This document shows, in pieces, positions 50,338 to 62,232 of a DNA stretch of 64,000 nt. The stretch covers positions 75,508,659 through 75,572,658 of the forward strand of contig CM049313.1 of assembly GCA_026874595.1 (NCBI GenBank), written 5' to 3'. The position numbers and the translations under genes are program-made. A model generated the notes under the pieces. It saw only the letters and a list, made by a program, of their open reading frames with translations. It was not told the origin of the DNA and did no database searches. Every line of letters begins with the position of its first letter. Position 1 is the stretch's first letter. The stretch comes from Sipunculus nudus. Taxonomy: Eukaryota > Annelida > Sipuncula > Golfingiida > Sipunculidae.

Positions 50338-50924
50338 CTGCCATCTGTAGAGAAGTAGAGGAACTAATTGGGGAAATGAGAACTACATATAGACCGATGA
50401 ATATACATAATATCACTACATAAGAAAAAAATAATTGATGATATCATATCCTTCCTCGGAAAGGAAGTTACACTGTGTACATAGACAGCGTTGTATATAT
50501 GTCATTTTTAACGTTACATGTATAATGATTATATTCACAACATTGTATGTGTTGTCCTGTATATATTTTATTGGTGCCGTATATGCTATAGTTATTATAA
50601 CTATGCCCTTCTATACCAGCTACGCCGGACGATGCTTTCACTTATATTTGTAAATATTTGACTGTGATCAGTTATAGCAACAAAACATAGTGGTGCTTAC
50701 TACGTAGTTGAACATGTATTATAGAACAACATTCCTTTCATGGACACATTCTTCAATATGACATACCTAAACATGTCTTTTTATTATATACCTGTACATA
50801 TTTGTGTGCTTTCAGTAAAAAAACACTCAACTTGTTTTGTCTCCTTCCTCCTTTTCTTGCACACTGCTTTATACAATCAAGGTAAAATAGACCAGAAAGG
50901 GGTCATCGGGAAGTATGCATGACC
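50338..50924 (+). other. Probable 3' UTR and downstream sequence of the anosmin-like gene
   Basis: It follows the stop codon. No canonical AATAAA is seen in the first 500 bp; AGTAAA near 50815 is a weak candidate poly(A) signal. No other gene is visible. Confidence 0.4.
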
Positions 50925-51630
50925 CAGATACACCCCATGGTTTTAGTTCCACACTGAAACACCCCGTGCGTTTTTAAGTCTACTCTGATACACCCTGTCC
51001 ACACAGAATGACCCCAATCCGTTTTTTTTACGCTAATACACCCTATCGATTTTAGGTCCACACTGATACGCTCTATCCGTTTTCGTTCCACGCTAATATA
51101 CCCAAGCTGGTTCTAGTTCCATGCAGGTTACCCCATCCGACTTTGGTTCCACGCTTATGCATCCCATCCGTTTTAGTTCAAAGCTGATCCCCTAATCCCT
51201 TATAGCTCCACGCTGATACATACAATCCGTTTTCGTTCAACGCTGAAACACCCTATTATCTCTAGGTTTACGCTGTTACACCCTAACCATATTTAGTTCC
51301 ACGCTGACACACCCCACCCGTTTCGTTACACGCTGAAACACCCCTTCCGGTTTTAGTTTCACGCTTATACACCCAATCCTTTTCTAGGTTTACGCTGTTA
51401 CACCCTAACCAGTTCTAGGTCCACGCTGATACACCCCATCTGTTTTATCTTCCGCTGATACACTCAATCTGTTTATGCCCCATGCTGAAAGACCACATCC
51501 GGTTTAAGGTCAACGCTGAAACATTTCGTACGCTTTAGCTCACGCTGATACACACCATTCGTTTTAGCTCAATCAGTTTAAGCACCCCGCTGACACATCC
51601 TTTCCAGTTTTAGTTCCACGTTTCCCCAAT
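50925..51630 (+). repeat. ~30-bp degenerate minisatellite, about 22 copies
   Basis: Head-to-tail units close to CCACGCTGATACACCCCATC followed by CGTTTTAGTT. The words CGCTGATACACC, ATCCGTTTTAGT and TTCCACGCTGA recur at about 30-bp steps across 700 bp with many substitutions and small indels. The minus-strand frame at 50903-51091, with recurring GCI-V-like peptides, is a by-product. Confidence 0.93.
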
Positions 51631-52656
51631 TTTGACAGAACAGGCTACAAACAAGCTAACATGATTATATAGTATTGTTTGATGGGCAAGGGACATAGAG
51701 AGGATAATATTTTCATCCAGTTACTACAATATGTAAGTAATACCGTGAATAATAGATAATATTTTAATAATTATATTGAGTTTATCTGTACGATTAATTA
51801 AGTTCACCATTCTTTCTAAAGTTTATAATATTTTATTACTTGAGAATGTTGGCATTAATTAGGACGTCCTTTCGCTCTGTCTGATGATACTTTCTGAAAT
51901 ATCATTTGATTACATTTAAATGTACTGGAATGGTTTTCCAGAGGAATCAATTTGGTCCCGATTTCCGTCTGTATACCTCTAATGATCAGTAAATCAAAAC
52001 TAAAAAATAATTCCTCGACAAAGCAGTCCATTATACATCTAGCTTCCGCGTGATATGCATCATCATGATTTGATTGAAATTTAGGGCTATGGCTCTCTTC
52101 AGAGAAACTTGATAATGCTGTCAGCATGGTTCCCAACATGGCAGATAGGGAACTACGGGTGTAAAACCCATTGTACATATATCAGGTATGCCGTACATCT
52201 ATATCATAATAGACGGTGGTGGAACTTTGGAGTTTTATTACGCAACTCCTATAGTACAGAGCTGTGTTTAACCTTGAATTGTCGGGAAATATGTTGAGTG
52301 TTGTTATTGAATAATCGCATGCAAAAGAAACCCAGCGATTAGGCTGTAGCGGCCATATTGGAATTCTGAAATGTCTGTAATTCGATAGGTCTGGAGCCCT
52401 CAAAGGTACCAATCAACCCTGTTAATTTGGAAAAGCTGCAGTATGTTGTTGTTCAGTTACCGCGCACGAAAGAAAGTGTCACTGACGGAAGGACGGAAGG
52501 ACGGATGGACGGAAGAACGGACGGACGGAAGGACACGGTGATCACTATAGGGCACCGCTCGTCAAGTGGGGCCCTAACAAGGTGGTTTAATTTTTCTGAT
52601 GGTCAGAAGGGTCTTCACACGCAAAGGCCTCAGGTGGCCTAAATCCGGCAATGGTC

Positions 52657-52705
<49 letters not shown>

Positions 52706-52999
52706 CAATTAATTCCTTGAAATAAAAAAAATCAAATGCCATAAAATATAGTTATCAAATATCATATTCTTTTGATCAATCCAGAAGGGATATTTTCATG
52801 AAGTTTAATATTAGTCCATTAAAAACAGGATTATTGTTACTTTGGGCTTGAAATAGTGTACCTTTTAAAAATTGTATACCATTGGAAAGATCATACGCTC
52901 TTTACATAGCGCTTTAACTATAGGCCTACTGCCTATATGGAAAGCGCTGTTTGTTATGACCTCGTATCCTGAATTGCAACACCAGAGGGGAGCACTGTA
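51631..52999. other. Non-coding stretch with repeat tails and (CT)n
   Basis: No recognisable gene. An (ACGG/AGG)n run at about 52484-52540 leads into ATCACTATAGGGCACCGCTCGTCAAGTGGGG, a repeat-end style seen widely in molluscs as far as I recall. A (CT)n microsatellite lies at 52661-52701. Confidence 0.5.
52661..52701. repeat. (CT)n microsatellite
   Basis: Pure CT dinucleotide run of about 41 bp. Confidence 0.95.
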
Positions 53000-53640
53000 T
53001 TTTTGTCCAATCAGATGAGACCTTGTGCTGGAAGACACGGCCAAGCGAGGAATACACGGAGCCAATCATGTCCATTACGTTTTGAGTGACAGCTCATCGT
53101 CCCGGTAATGGTCTGAACAGGCCACAGGCTCGGAGAGAATTGCCGCAGACGTGTTTTGCTTAGGGCCTTGGGCACATAGGATTCCCGGCCGGTGAGCTGT
53201 AATTCAAACGAAACGTAACAACAAAGGCTGCGTGCACACCTCGCTGGCTGGTTTCAGTTCTGCAGACAACAGATACATGGCTACGCTTACACAGTCATAC
53301 TGTCAGAATCGAATCGGTCGATGATGCGAGAATGCAGAGGGAGCAATTAAAATTCGACCGTTAACTGTCTTCAAACGGCGCTTGAAGCGCAGCTATGGGC
53401 GGAGCCAGGATGCCTGTCGAGTGTTTGTTTATTGGCATCTGGTTGGCTGCTTGTCACATCATACGCACGTGTTTTTCAGCGGACAACGAACCGCCATCTG
53501 GTGTCTAAATATATCATAAACGGCCAAAGCTGGCAGCGTGAAAATCAGTTGCTCCTTTAGAAGCGTAAGATTTTCGCTGCCTCGGGAGCGTAGAAAGCTC
53601 ATTGTACCAGAGTAAAAAAGCATACTTTTATGAGGTCTCA
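53000..53640 (+). promoter_or_regulatory. Possible promoter or enhancer block
   Basis: A GC-richer, non-repetitive stretch with two strong CCAATCA boxes (53007-53013 and 53062-53068, 55 bp apart), a TGAGTGACAG site (53083-53092) matching the known TALE-homeodomain (Pbx/Prep type) binding motif, and GGGCGGAGCC near 53399. No first exon can be recognised downstream. The role is inferred from motif clustering only. Confidence 0.3.
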
Positions 53641-53649
53641 TATGAATAT

Positions 53650-55049
53650 TACCATTTTTGGAATGATTTAAGATAAAGGGGTATCAGACAATGATACCTT
53701 ACCAGCCAAAACATGTATACCTTGTTTTAATATACTCCCCAAAAGTAAGGATACATTGGAATTTATTTACAGTTAAGACCACAATATTTTGGAAATATTC
53801 CAGAAGTCTACCTAATATATATTGGGCCATCAAAAGAGTTCACCGTGTTTAAGTGCATTCAGGTGTGTCAAGGCACCTGAAATGGACAAGTGTTTTGTAA
53901 GTTTCAGTGTCGAAGCTGGGTTTGACCTCCAGGTCATTTTTTCTAGGCTCAGTGATGTTTATTTCCGAACCCTCGTCGTATAACATTGAATAATTTCATG
54001 TAATAGTTCATTTATGTTAACCATTTGAGCGCTGTTGATTTTTATTTGCCCGGAAAACACATTTTTATCTACATGTATTTCTTATGATACTCTCTTTCTA
54101 TCACTCCCCGTGGGAAATGATATACATATAAATATATATATCTTAATCTGTCCACCCATCCAAAAATCCAAACATCAAACTATACACCCACCTATCCATC
54201 GACCCATCCATCCATCCATGTGCGAGTATAAAAACTATATGTTAAATGAATGGTGCATGGAATTCCACAAAGTAGGAAAATATTGATAACATATATTAGG
54301 ATTTGAATTAACTGAATGACCAACGTAAAAAAACTTGTATGAACGTCCGAATAATAATAAATAATAAAAAAGCAATAGAAAATTTAATTAAACGTCCACT
54401 TAATAGCCCTTTTTCACAGCATTAATATCCTTTTGCGACCCATGAAACCAAAAGGTCTGGTCCGTTATATCATTCTATTATTCCTTCATGATTCCTCCCA
54501 TTATTCAGTACTGGCGGTAGAGATAAGCTCATAAGGGTGGAATGAGAGGGACCGCGGTACACCCCCGCTAAAGGCCGTTTCTATTTGAAAACGGCCTTTC
54601 CAGTTCGGCATTGTGGGACGGCCGGGAATACTTGTCTCAACTGTCAAAATTTGTTACATTTCAAGAGACACCTGTTTACATTTCACATGCGTGTGTTTAC
54701 AAAATACTACTTAATGTATGCTATTAATTTTTTTTTAATAATTCTTATCCAACACACTTAAAAGGACTACATTGTCCTCTTCACTACATTTATACCTACG
54801 CCGCTGGTACATTTAGAAATAGAAGCATTGCAGTGGTCAGATTCTGACTCGAACAAGCCCTAAACAGCAAAGTAGTAATTTTTGCGAGCGACGTGCATTC
54901 GCTGAGCTCTCGAGACTATCTGCCCCAGATACTGCTAAACGCCTCTTTTAACCCTTTTCTGACGGAAGCTAGTCAGGCAGGTTCCCGATGGCAACATAAT
55001 CACCAATGTACTCGTTTATTTTCCACTCCACCTTACAATATACACCAAA
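53650..55049. other. Non-coding stretch, no gene recognised
   Basis: It contains a CCATC-rich low-complexity segment (about 54150-54220) and a GC-rich hairpin at 54570-54599. Nothing else is identifiable. Confidence 0.5.
54570..54599. other. GC-rich perfect hairpin
   Basis: AAAGGCCGTTT (54570-54580) and AAACGGCCTTT (54589-54599) are perfect 11-bp inverted repeats around an 8-base loop. No adjacent coding sequence explains it. Confidence 0.8.
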
Positions 55050-55421
55050 TTCCCTAGCAGTCCTGAGAATACAAGTTTTCTTAATAATTTAACAGAATAA
55101 AAAAAATGCCATTCGAAAAAGATCAATAGACCAGCTATTCAATACAATTCATATAAAGTTAAAATTCAATATCGTCATCTTTGTTGATGACGTCGAACAG
55201 GAGATAGCGAGCTGAGTCACGGCTGTAGAACTAGCTAATTTAATATTAGTAGGTTCCACACGCCCGAAAATTGGTCAAATCAGCAGGCCCTAGTTTAAAA
55301 GCATCGCTCTCAAGTCTCAACTGAATCTCAACCTGGCAGTCCTAAAAAAACAGGTAATTCTAATAAATTAACAGAACCAACAAAATGCAATGCGCAAAAA
55401 ACATAGACTAGTTATACATTA
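55050..55421 (+). repeat. ~284-bp host tandem repeat, unit 1 and start of unit 2
   Basis: GCAGTCCT...ACAAG...TTAACAGAA...AAAATGC...ATAGAC words at 55056-55140 recur at 55342-55415. Unit 1 continues with GTAGAACTAGCTAATTTAAT (55226-55245) and AAAATTGGTCAAATCA. Unit 2 is cut at 55421 by the foldback element and resumes at 62271. Confidence 0.8.
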
Positions 55422-55984
55422 TTAGCCCCATTTACACACGTTTTTCTGGAGCGCTCTACATCGTTTAGCGCGCCGAGTCACCCAAACGCGCCAGATTTCG
55501 AGGATTTTCGGTCTGGAGCGCGCTACATTTTGACCACCGGTTTGAGTCGGTTCCGGCACAGTGTGAACGCAAGTTAAAATGTAGCCCACTCCACATTTTT
55601 CTAGTGTAAATTGGGCTAATATTGAAATAGTAATAACTTCAAGTGTAATCTTTAACCCTATTTACACTAGAAAAATGTGACGCGAGCTAGACCGGTCCAG
55701 AAAAATGTGGAGCGGGCTATATTTTCACTTGCGTTCACTCTGTGCCGGACAAAGTGTCAAGTTAGGCCGCATTGCACTTGGCCTGGCCAAGAATCTGCAT
55801 TGTGTTTACACCCAGATAAATACTGCAATCTAGCGCGGTCTAGACTGGATTCCCCCTGGCGCGCGCTAGAATCTGGAACCGACTCAAACCGGTGGTAAAA
55901 ATGTAGCGCGCTCCAGACCACAAATCCTCGAAATCTGGCGCGTTTGGGAGACTTGGCGCGTGCCAAACGATGTAGAGCGCTGTA
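55422..55984. repeat. Nested palindrome at the left end of the foldback element
   Basis: 55455-55619, ending CTAGTGTAAATTGGGCTAA, is mirrored by 55653-55980, which begins TAACCCTATTTACACTAG and ends GATGTAGAGCGCT, with a ~125-bp extra segment (about 55750-55872). At the right end of the element the two AGCGCT halves are directly joined, so this ~530 bp is an insertion confined to the left end. Confidence 0.75.
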
Positions 55985-57136
55985 GCAACCACTATTTTAA
56001 TAACGTTCACTATTGTAATAATTATTACAATAGTGGTTGGAAAGGGCCAGTTTTTGCCAACCACTATTGAAATAACGTTAATTATTACAAATGCAAATGC
56101 AACCACTATTGTAATATTTTTTTATTACAATAGTGGTTGATGTTGAAGGCGGAAAATTTTCCTAGATTTGTCGAGATTCTTCCAAACAAATGACATTTCC
56201 GAAAAAAAGCCCACGCAATTCATACTCTGTCTCCCCAAAAACGCATCAGTTTGTATTTCATATGTTATTACACTAGTGAACTTTATTACATAAGTGACCG
56301 TGTCGAGAAACCACTTCTGTTATAACGGTCACTATTGTAATAAAAACTAGCGGCCACCTATATTTCACCACTGAAGAAATAATTCTATCGTCGTTCATCT
56401 TAAAATGCCACCATTGTTTTAAATTTGAGTTCAATTCTAAAATGCTGCAGAATTGTAGTATTCCAAACTTTATAATCCACTCTTACATCATTAATTATAG
56501 CATTTACGAAATTTATTACAATAGTGGATGTTATTACAATAGTGACCGTGTCGAGCAACCACTATTGTAATAACGGTCACTAATGTAATAAAAAATAGCC
56601 GCCACTTCTATGTCACCACTGAAGAAATAATTTCCCTCATATTTCATCTTGAAATGCCTCCATCTTTTTATATATGTGTTCAAGTGTAAAATGCTGGGGA
56701 ATTTTAGTAAGCCAAACGTTGTAATCCATCCGTACTTTATTAATTATACTATAACGAAATTTATTACAATAGTGAACGTTATTACAATAGTGACCGTGTC
56801 GAGAAACCACTATTGTAATAACGGTCACTAATGTAATAAAAAATAGCCGCCACTTCTATCTCAATACTGAAGAAATAATTTCCCTCACCGTTTATCTTGA
56901 AATGCCACCATCGTTTTATATGTCTGTTTAGGTGTTAATTCTGGGGAATTATAGTATTCCTAACGTTATTATCCACTCTCACGTCATTAATTATACCTAT
57001 AACGAAATTTATTACAATAGTGAATGTTATTACAATAGTGACCGTGTCGAGCAACCACTATTTTAATAACGGTCACTATTGTAATAAAAAATAGCCGCCA
57101 GTTTTGTATCACCACTGAAGAAATAATTTTTCTTAA
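55985..57136 (+). repeat. Left inverted arm: four 248-bp units
   Basis: GACCGTGTCGAG occurs at 56296, 56544, 56792 and 57040, exactly 248 bp apart. Each unit has ATTACAATAGTG and CACTATTGTAAT arms around it, so every unit is itself a dyad. Between dyads lie AT-rich spacers with GCCGCCACTTCTAT and CTGAAGAAATAATT words. Confidence 0.92.
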
Positions 57137-58085
57137 TTTAACGAATTTAACAAAATTCATAAAAGTAAAAGGTTAGGGGTCTTTGTTATTCAGAATACAT
57201 TTACAATCCTCTCATACGTGTTTATTTATTCCACAAACGACATTTATTACAAGAGTAACAATTATTGCAGTATTAAAGGCAAATAGTTCGTCCCATTTTT
57301 TAATGGTAAAATTGGAGTTCTTTCATAATTTTGTGGTCTTGGATTTTCATGTTTTATTTACCACGCTGAGCCAACTTTATTTTGCTATCTATATCAGTAT
57401 AATAAAACACTGGATTAACGCAGTGTTATCTTATCCTCATTATTCATTGTAAGCGAGTAGTTAAAAAATTGCAGTTAATACAAAGTACATTCGTTGTGAG
57501 TGAAATGCAATTCTAAAAGGTAATTTAATGTTTAACTAAAAAATGTCCTGAGAACTTACTCACATGGCAGTAGTGAATGCGAGGCATGCGTATTATGTTG
57601 TAATATATTGTAAGTGAATGTAAATATATTGTAAGTAATTTAGAAATCTTTTATCGAATCAGGGAATAAACGAAGAATCCAGCCAAACCTAATGGACTGA
57701 GGAGACTCAACAGATTCGCCTGATATGGGGAGATGCTGGAGGAAAAATTAAACCCCATAAGACATACAATATATAAATCTTTCTCGCTGGGAAATTTCCG
57801 TGTCAATTTCTGAAGTTAATGAGGACAGATGTAATGGGACCTGTAATTAGATTCTTAAGAGGATCGAATCCACTGCGACATGAAAAAAGAGAGAAATGTG
57901 TTCCTTAGCTAAGAAAATAGATCGAGCAGTCGTAGAATTAAAACAAACTAAGTCAACCAAGAATATACAAGGGAAAAGTTGATCTGTGGAACAGATCTAG
58001 TATCCCCCCTGCCTGTTGTGGATATACCTGGAAAAATTGTGAACACCTATATGAAATTAAAGATGGGTCAATGTCAACCACCAAG
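57137..58085. other. Foldback interior, non-repetitive part
   Basis: No gene recognised. 57640-57930 is more complex than its surroundings, with words such as TAATGGGACCTGTAATTAGATTC, and could be captured host sequence. Confidence 0.4.
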
Positions 58086-58089
58086 TTTA

Positions 58090-58660
58090 CTGTTTGAAAA
58101 CTGCATCAACATCATCCATATTCGAACGTGACCTAGCCCTCATGAAGAAGGTAAATGCTGCAAATTTTGTGACTGTGCTTCATTTTTTTTCGAATTATTG
58201 CGTAACATTTATTTAATCATCATTGCCTCTGTGACTTTGAAAAATGTTTCAAAGTCATCAATATTTGAACTCGAATTAGCCCTTGATAAGGCAAATCAAT
58301 GCGGGAGTTTGGTGGCTGTAACTGAAACTCTTTTTCGAGTTTTTGCGTTAAAATCATTTTAGCATTATCGCCGCTGTGACCTTGAAAAATGGGCCAAGGT
58401 CATCTATGTTCGAACTTGACTTAGCCATTGATTAAAGCATTAAAGCTGCATATTTTGTGACTGTACCTGAAGATCTTTTCCAGTTATTGTGTTAACATCA
58501 TTTTAGCATTATCGACACTGTGATCTTAAAAATGTGTCAAGGTCATCCATGTCTTGACCCTTGATAAGATGCATCAATGCTGCATGTTTGGTGGCTGTAT
58601 TTCATATTCTTTTAAGTTTTTTTGGTTAACATCTTATCTGTGACGGACGGACGGCACGAC
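58090..58660. repeat. ~140-bp tandem repeat (GTGACCTTGAAAAATG...AAGGTCATC), about four copies
   Basis: Words TCATCNATNTTCGAAC, TTGATAAGGCA, TTTTGTGACTGTA and TTTTAGCATTATCG recur with starts near 58107, 58253, 58397 and 58531. The array ends in ACGGACGGACGGCACGACG, a repeat-tail style seen elsewhere in the window. Confidence 0.75.
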
Positions 58661-58947
58661 GAACGGACGCTGACCATTTCTATGGAGGTTGCAGGAGATA
58701 ATATTAACCCAATCATAGGGGGCGTAGCCAAATAGGCCCACAGGGCCACGCCCCAACCCCTGGTCCTCCCTTTGGTACTACCAGTTATCCCGGGATTTCA
58801 CTTTGTCTAATCATAAATTTCTTGTGCTTGCATGACACTGATGTCAGTTCACATGCAGATACAATGAGCTACATCCTAAGGATGAAATATCGGAGTTTGC
58901 CTGGAGACATCCAAGAAAACTTAAACCCCATAACTTATAAAACGGCT

Positions 58948-59132
58948 GAGGTGTATGTGTATATATATATGTTATGCTACAAATGGCAATCTGGTATGAT
59001 AGTACAGATTGCGATTGGGATTTGTACCAGTAAAAGTCCCTAATTGCGATCTGTACTGGTACAATTGCCAAGCGTACCAGATTGCCATTTGAACCATGAT
59101 ATAGATATATATACCAACACATACCTCAAACG
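58948..59132. mobile_element. Hairpin-forming MITE-like element
   Basis: AAATGGCAATCTGGTA (58981-58996) is perfectly mirrored by TACCAGATTGCCATTT (59075-59090). The pairing extends outwards through TA-rich sequence to GAGGTGTATGTGT and ACACATACCTC. Inner segments GATTGCGAT and TTGCGATCTGTAC also pair partly. There is no coding capacity. Confidence 0.75.
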
Positions 59133-60039
59133 CAGTTAAACAAAACAAGGTTGAAACCAACCTGGCGGCAATTTTCACATTTACATTTTTACAATGTCTG
59201 TCATACGGGAGTGAGAAAGTAACAAATTAAAGTAATTTCTTGCAATATGAATATAATACAAATATGATCATATAATAATTGTTAGGATAAGTAAAGACGT
59301 ATCTGTGTTCACATGGTAACATTCTAAATGACATTAGATACAACTCGAGTGCACTGGATGTTTGGATGTCTATATACATACTAGTTTGAAGCAACATATG
59401 TTGGTCATTTAAAATCAACCGCGCATTTATCAGCAGCTTGCCTCACAGTATTACGTGATCTCATAAAGCACTGGACCATTGTCAATCATGAAAACACTTT
59501 GGTTTCCAGGTGTTTATATCGAGCCGCTTATAAACGCCCGGGTGTTTTTACAGCTCATGTTATAAGGGCTGATGAATTAATGAATAAACGCAAGGGCATT
59601 ATAAGACCTATTATACCTCGAATCCCCGATAAATTATTTAACAGCAAATATATATGGTCAAACTAAGTACTGACCCCTGACAATAATGCTTGATATACGT
59701 TTATGTACATTAAATATTTGTTTAAAGTTCATTCACACAAATTTGAAACTATTACAATGTATTGAGATTTATTTTGACAGAATTATACCACTTTAAAGGG
59801 ACCTTTAAACATGTTGGTAAAAGCACGTCTTGTGTCTATCTGTAGACACCAGTGTTTTCTGCATTAACACAGACAATTTAAACATGTGGCTATTCAAATA
59901 TAGCACTGGTGTATTGTACAAAACATTAGATGTGTCTCCATGTTTTACAGTGTACTGTGTACGGGATTCGCTATGACCATTATTGTGTTATATGTTTAAT
60001 TACGTTTTTGTTTAATTAATTTATACCTTTAAAAGGGCA

Positions 60040-60780
60040 CGGTAGGTGGCGTCACCTGTCTTGTTGATGAGAAAACTCTACAAAATAGATGTACATGCCA
60101 AATTGCAGCAAAACATATTGAACCACTCCTAGGATATGAGCAATTTATACCTAAAACATATGTATGGATGGACGCCACACGAAAACAATTGCAGATGGCG
60201 CCACCAGTCTTAAATAATAGATATTCAGGTCAATGAACATGAACAATTTCATTCCAATCCGGCCATTAGTTTTTATACTTTTAATGCTTACAGTACTGCA
60301 AAGTGGCATTGATGGGATATTAACGGCACGAAAACAAGAAAAGGACAGAAGATGGTGCAAATAATCTTCCGCAGAAGACAAAACTATCGAGAATCTTCGG
60401 TCAGCTTGATTTTTGGACCATTCCATGCATCACATATCGAGATATTTATGATTTTATGTGATTGTCGCCATATGGCAATACTCAAGGTCAAAGCCACTCT
60501 CATAGGAAAGGTCTTGACCCCATTTTAAATATACATCATCCCATAACCCATATCTATGTAAATTTATAATATCATAGAAATCTGTCTATTTGTTTTTGAC
60601 TTAAAATCCTTACAGTACTGTCAAGTTGCACTAATAGGGATGTTATACGGCACGAAAACAAGAAAAGAATAATAGGTGGCGCCAAAAATTTCCGGTATAT
60701 GACCACACTATCCAAAATCTTCGGTCAACTTGATTTTTGGAGCAATCCATGCAAGATGTCTTGAGATATTTAAGAATGAG
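60040..60780. repeat. Diverged GGTGGCGCCACC units and a ~320-bp duplicated segment
   Basis: GGTGGCGTCACC (near 60046), ATGGCGCCACCA (near 60197) and GGTGGCGCCA (near 60676) belong to the satellite family of 23-24.9 kb. A segment CGGCACGAAAACAAGAAAAG...CTTCGGTCA.CTTGATTTTTGGA occurs at about 60325-60420 and again at about 60650-60745. Confidence 0.7.
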
Positions 60781-60884
60781 TGTAATTTTCCTATTTTGTA
60801 ACAAGCGACCCGTGACATGACGTCATAATATTGGTGACTAAGGTATTCATGCAGTTGCGCCAAATTTTATGAGTGGAGCAATGC

Positions 60885-60908
60885 CTCTCTCTCTCTCTCT
60901 CTCTCTCT

Positions 60909-60946
<38 letters not shown>
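60885..60946. repeat. (CT)n(TA)n compound microsatellite
   Basis: CT for about 27 bp followed directly by TA for about 35 bp. Confidence 0.95.
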
Positions 60947-60950
<4 letters not shown>

Positions 60951-61136
60951 AAATAAATAAATTCTATTGACTAATTTTTTAATCCGAGCTTTCAAGGCGC
61001 ACAGGAATCTTCATCACGTTGTGAGAGGGAACGGGTAGAGATGTGTTTTTACATATCGAGTAATGATGTATGGAGTCCATGGTGCAAGAAATATTTTGCA
61101 CAAATATGAAATATAAGTGGAATTGCAAGATATAAG

Positions 61137-62232
61137 ATAAGGAAAAATTATTTCTTCAGTGGTGAGATAAACGTGGCGGCTATTTTCTATTACAATAGTG
61201 ACCGTTATTACAATATTGGTTGCACGACACGGTCACTATTGTAATAACATTCACTATTGTAATAAATTTCGTTATAGGTATAATTAATGACGTGAGAGTG
61301 GATAATAACGTTAGGAATACTATAATTCCCCAGAATTAACACTTAAACAGACATATAAAACGATGGTGGCATTTCAAGATAAACGGTGAGGGAAATTATT
61401 TCTTCAGTATTGAGATAGAAGTGGCGGCTATTTTTTATTACAATAGTGACCGTTATTACAATAGTGGTTGCTCGACACGGTCACTATTGTAATAACGTTC
61501 ACTATTGTAATAAATTTCGTATTAGGTAAAATAATTAAGTAAGGATGGAATACAACGTTTGGAATACTTTAATTCCCCAGCATATCACACTTGAACAATA
61601 ATATATAAAGATGGTGGCCTTTCTAGATTAACTACGAGGGAAATATTCTTCAGTTTTGAGATAAAAGTGGCGGCAATTTGTAATTACAATAGTGACCGTT
61701 ATTACAATAGTGGTTGCTCGACACGGTCACTATTGTAATAACGTTCATTATTGTAATAAATGTCGTAATTGCTATAATTAATGATGTAAGAGTGGATTAT
61801 AAAGTTTGGAATACTACAATTCTGCAGCATTTTAGAATTGAACTCAAATTTAAAACAATGGGGGCATTTCAAGATGAACGACGATAGAATTATTTCTTCA
61901 GTGGTGAAATAAAGGTGGCCGCTAGTTTTTATTACAATAGTGACCGTTATTACAATAGTGGTTTCTCGACACGGTCACTTATGTTATAAAGTTCACTAGT
62001 GTAATAACATATGAAATATAAACTGATGCGTTTTTGGGGAGACAGAGTATGAATTGCGTGGGTTTTTTTCGGAAATGTCATTTGTTTGGGAGAATCTCGA
62101 CAAATCTAATAAAATTTTCCGCCTTCAACATCAACCACTATTGTAATAAAAAAGTATTACAATAGTGGTTGCATTTGCAACCACTATTGTAATAATTATT
62201 ACAATAGTGAACGTTATTACAATAGTGGTTGC
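61137..62232 (-). repeat. Right inverted arm: four ~248-bp units
   Basis: CGACACGGTC occurs at about 61225, 61473, 61719 and 61967 (steps 248, 246, 248). The sequence is the reverse complement of 55985-57136 with scattered differences, and the units pair in mirror order (the outermost with the outermost). Confidence 0.92.

Noticed and set aside
50903-51091. Minus-strand peptide with recurring GCI.V words
   Set aside because: A by-product of the 30-bp minisatellite.
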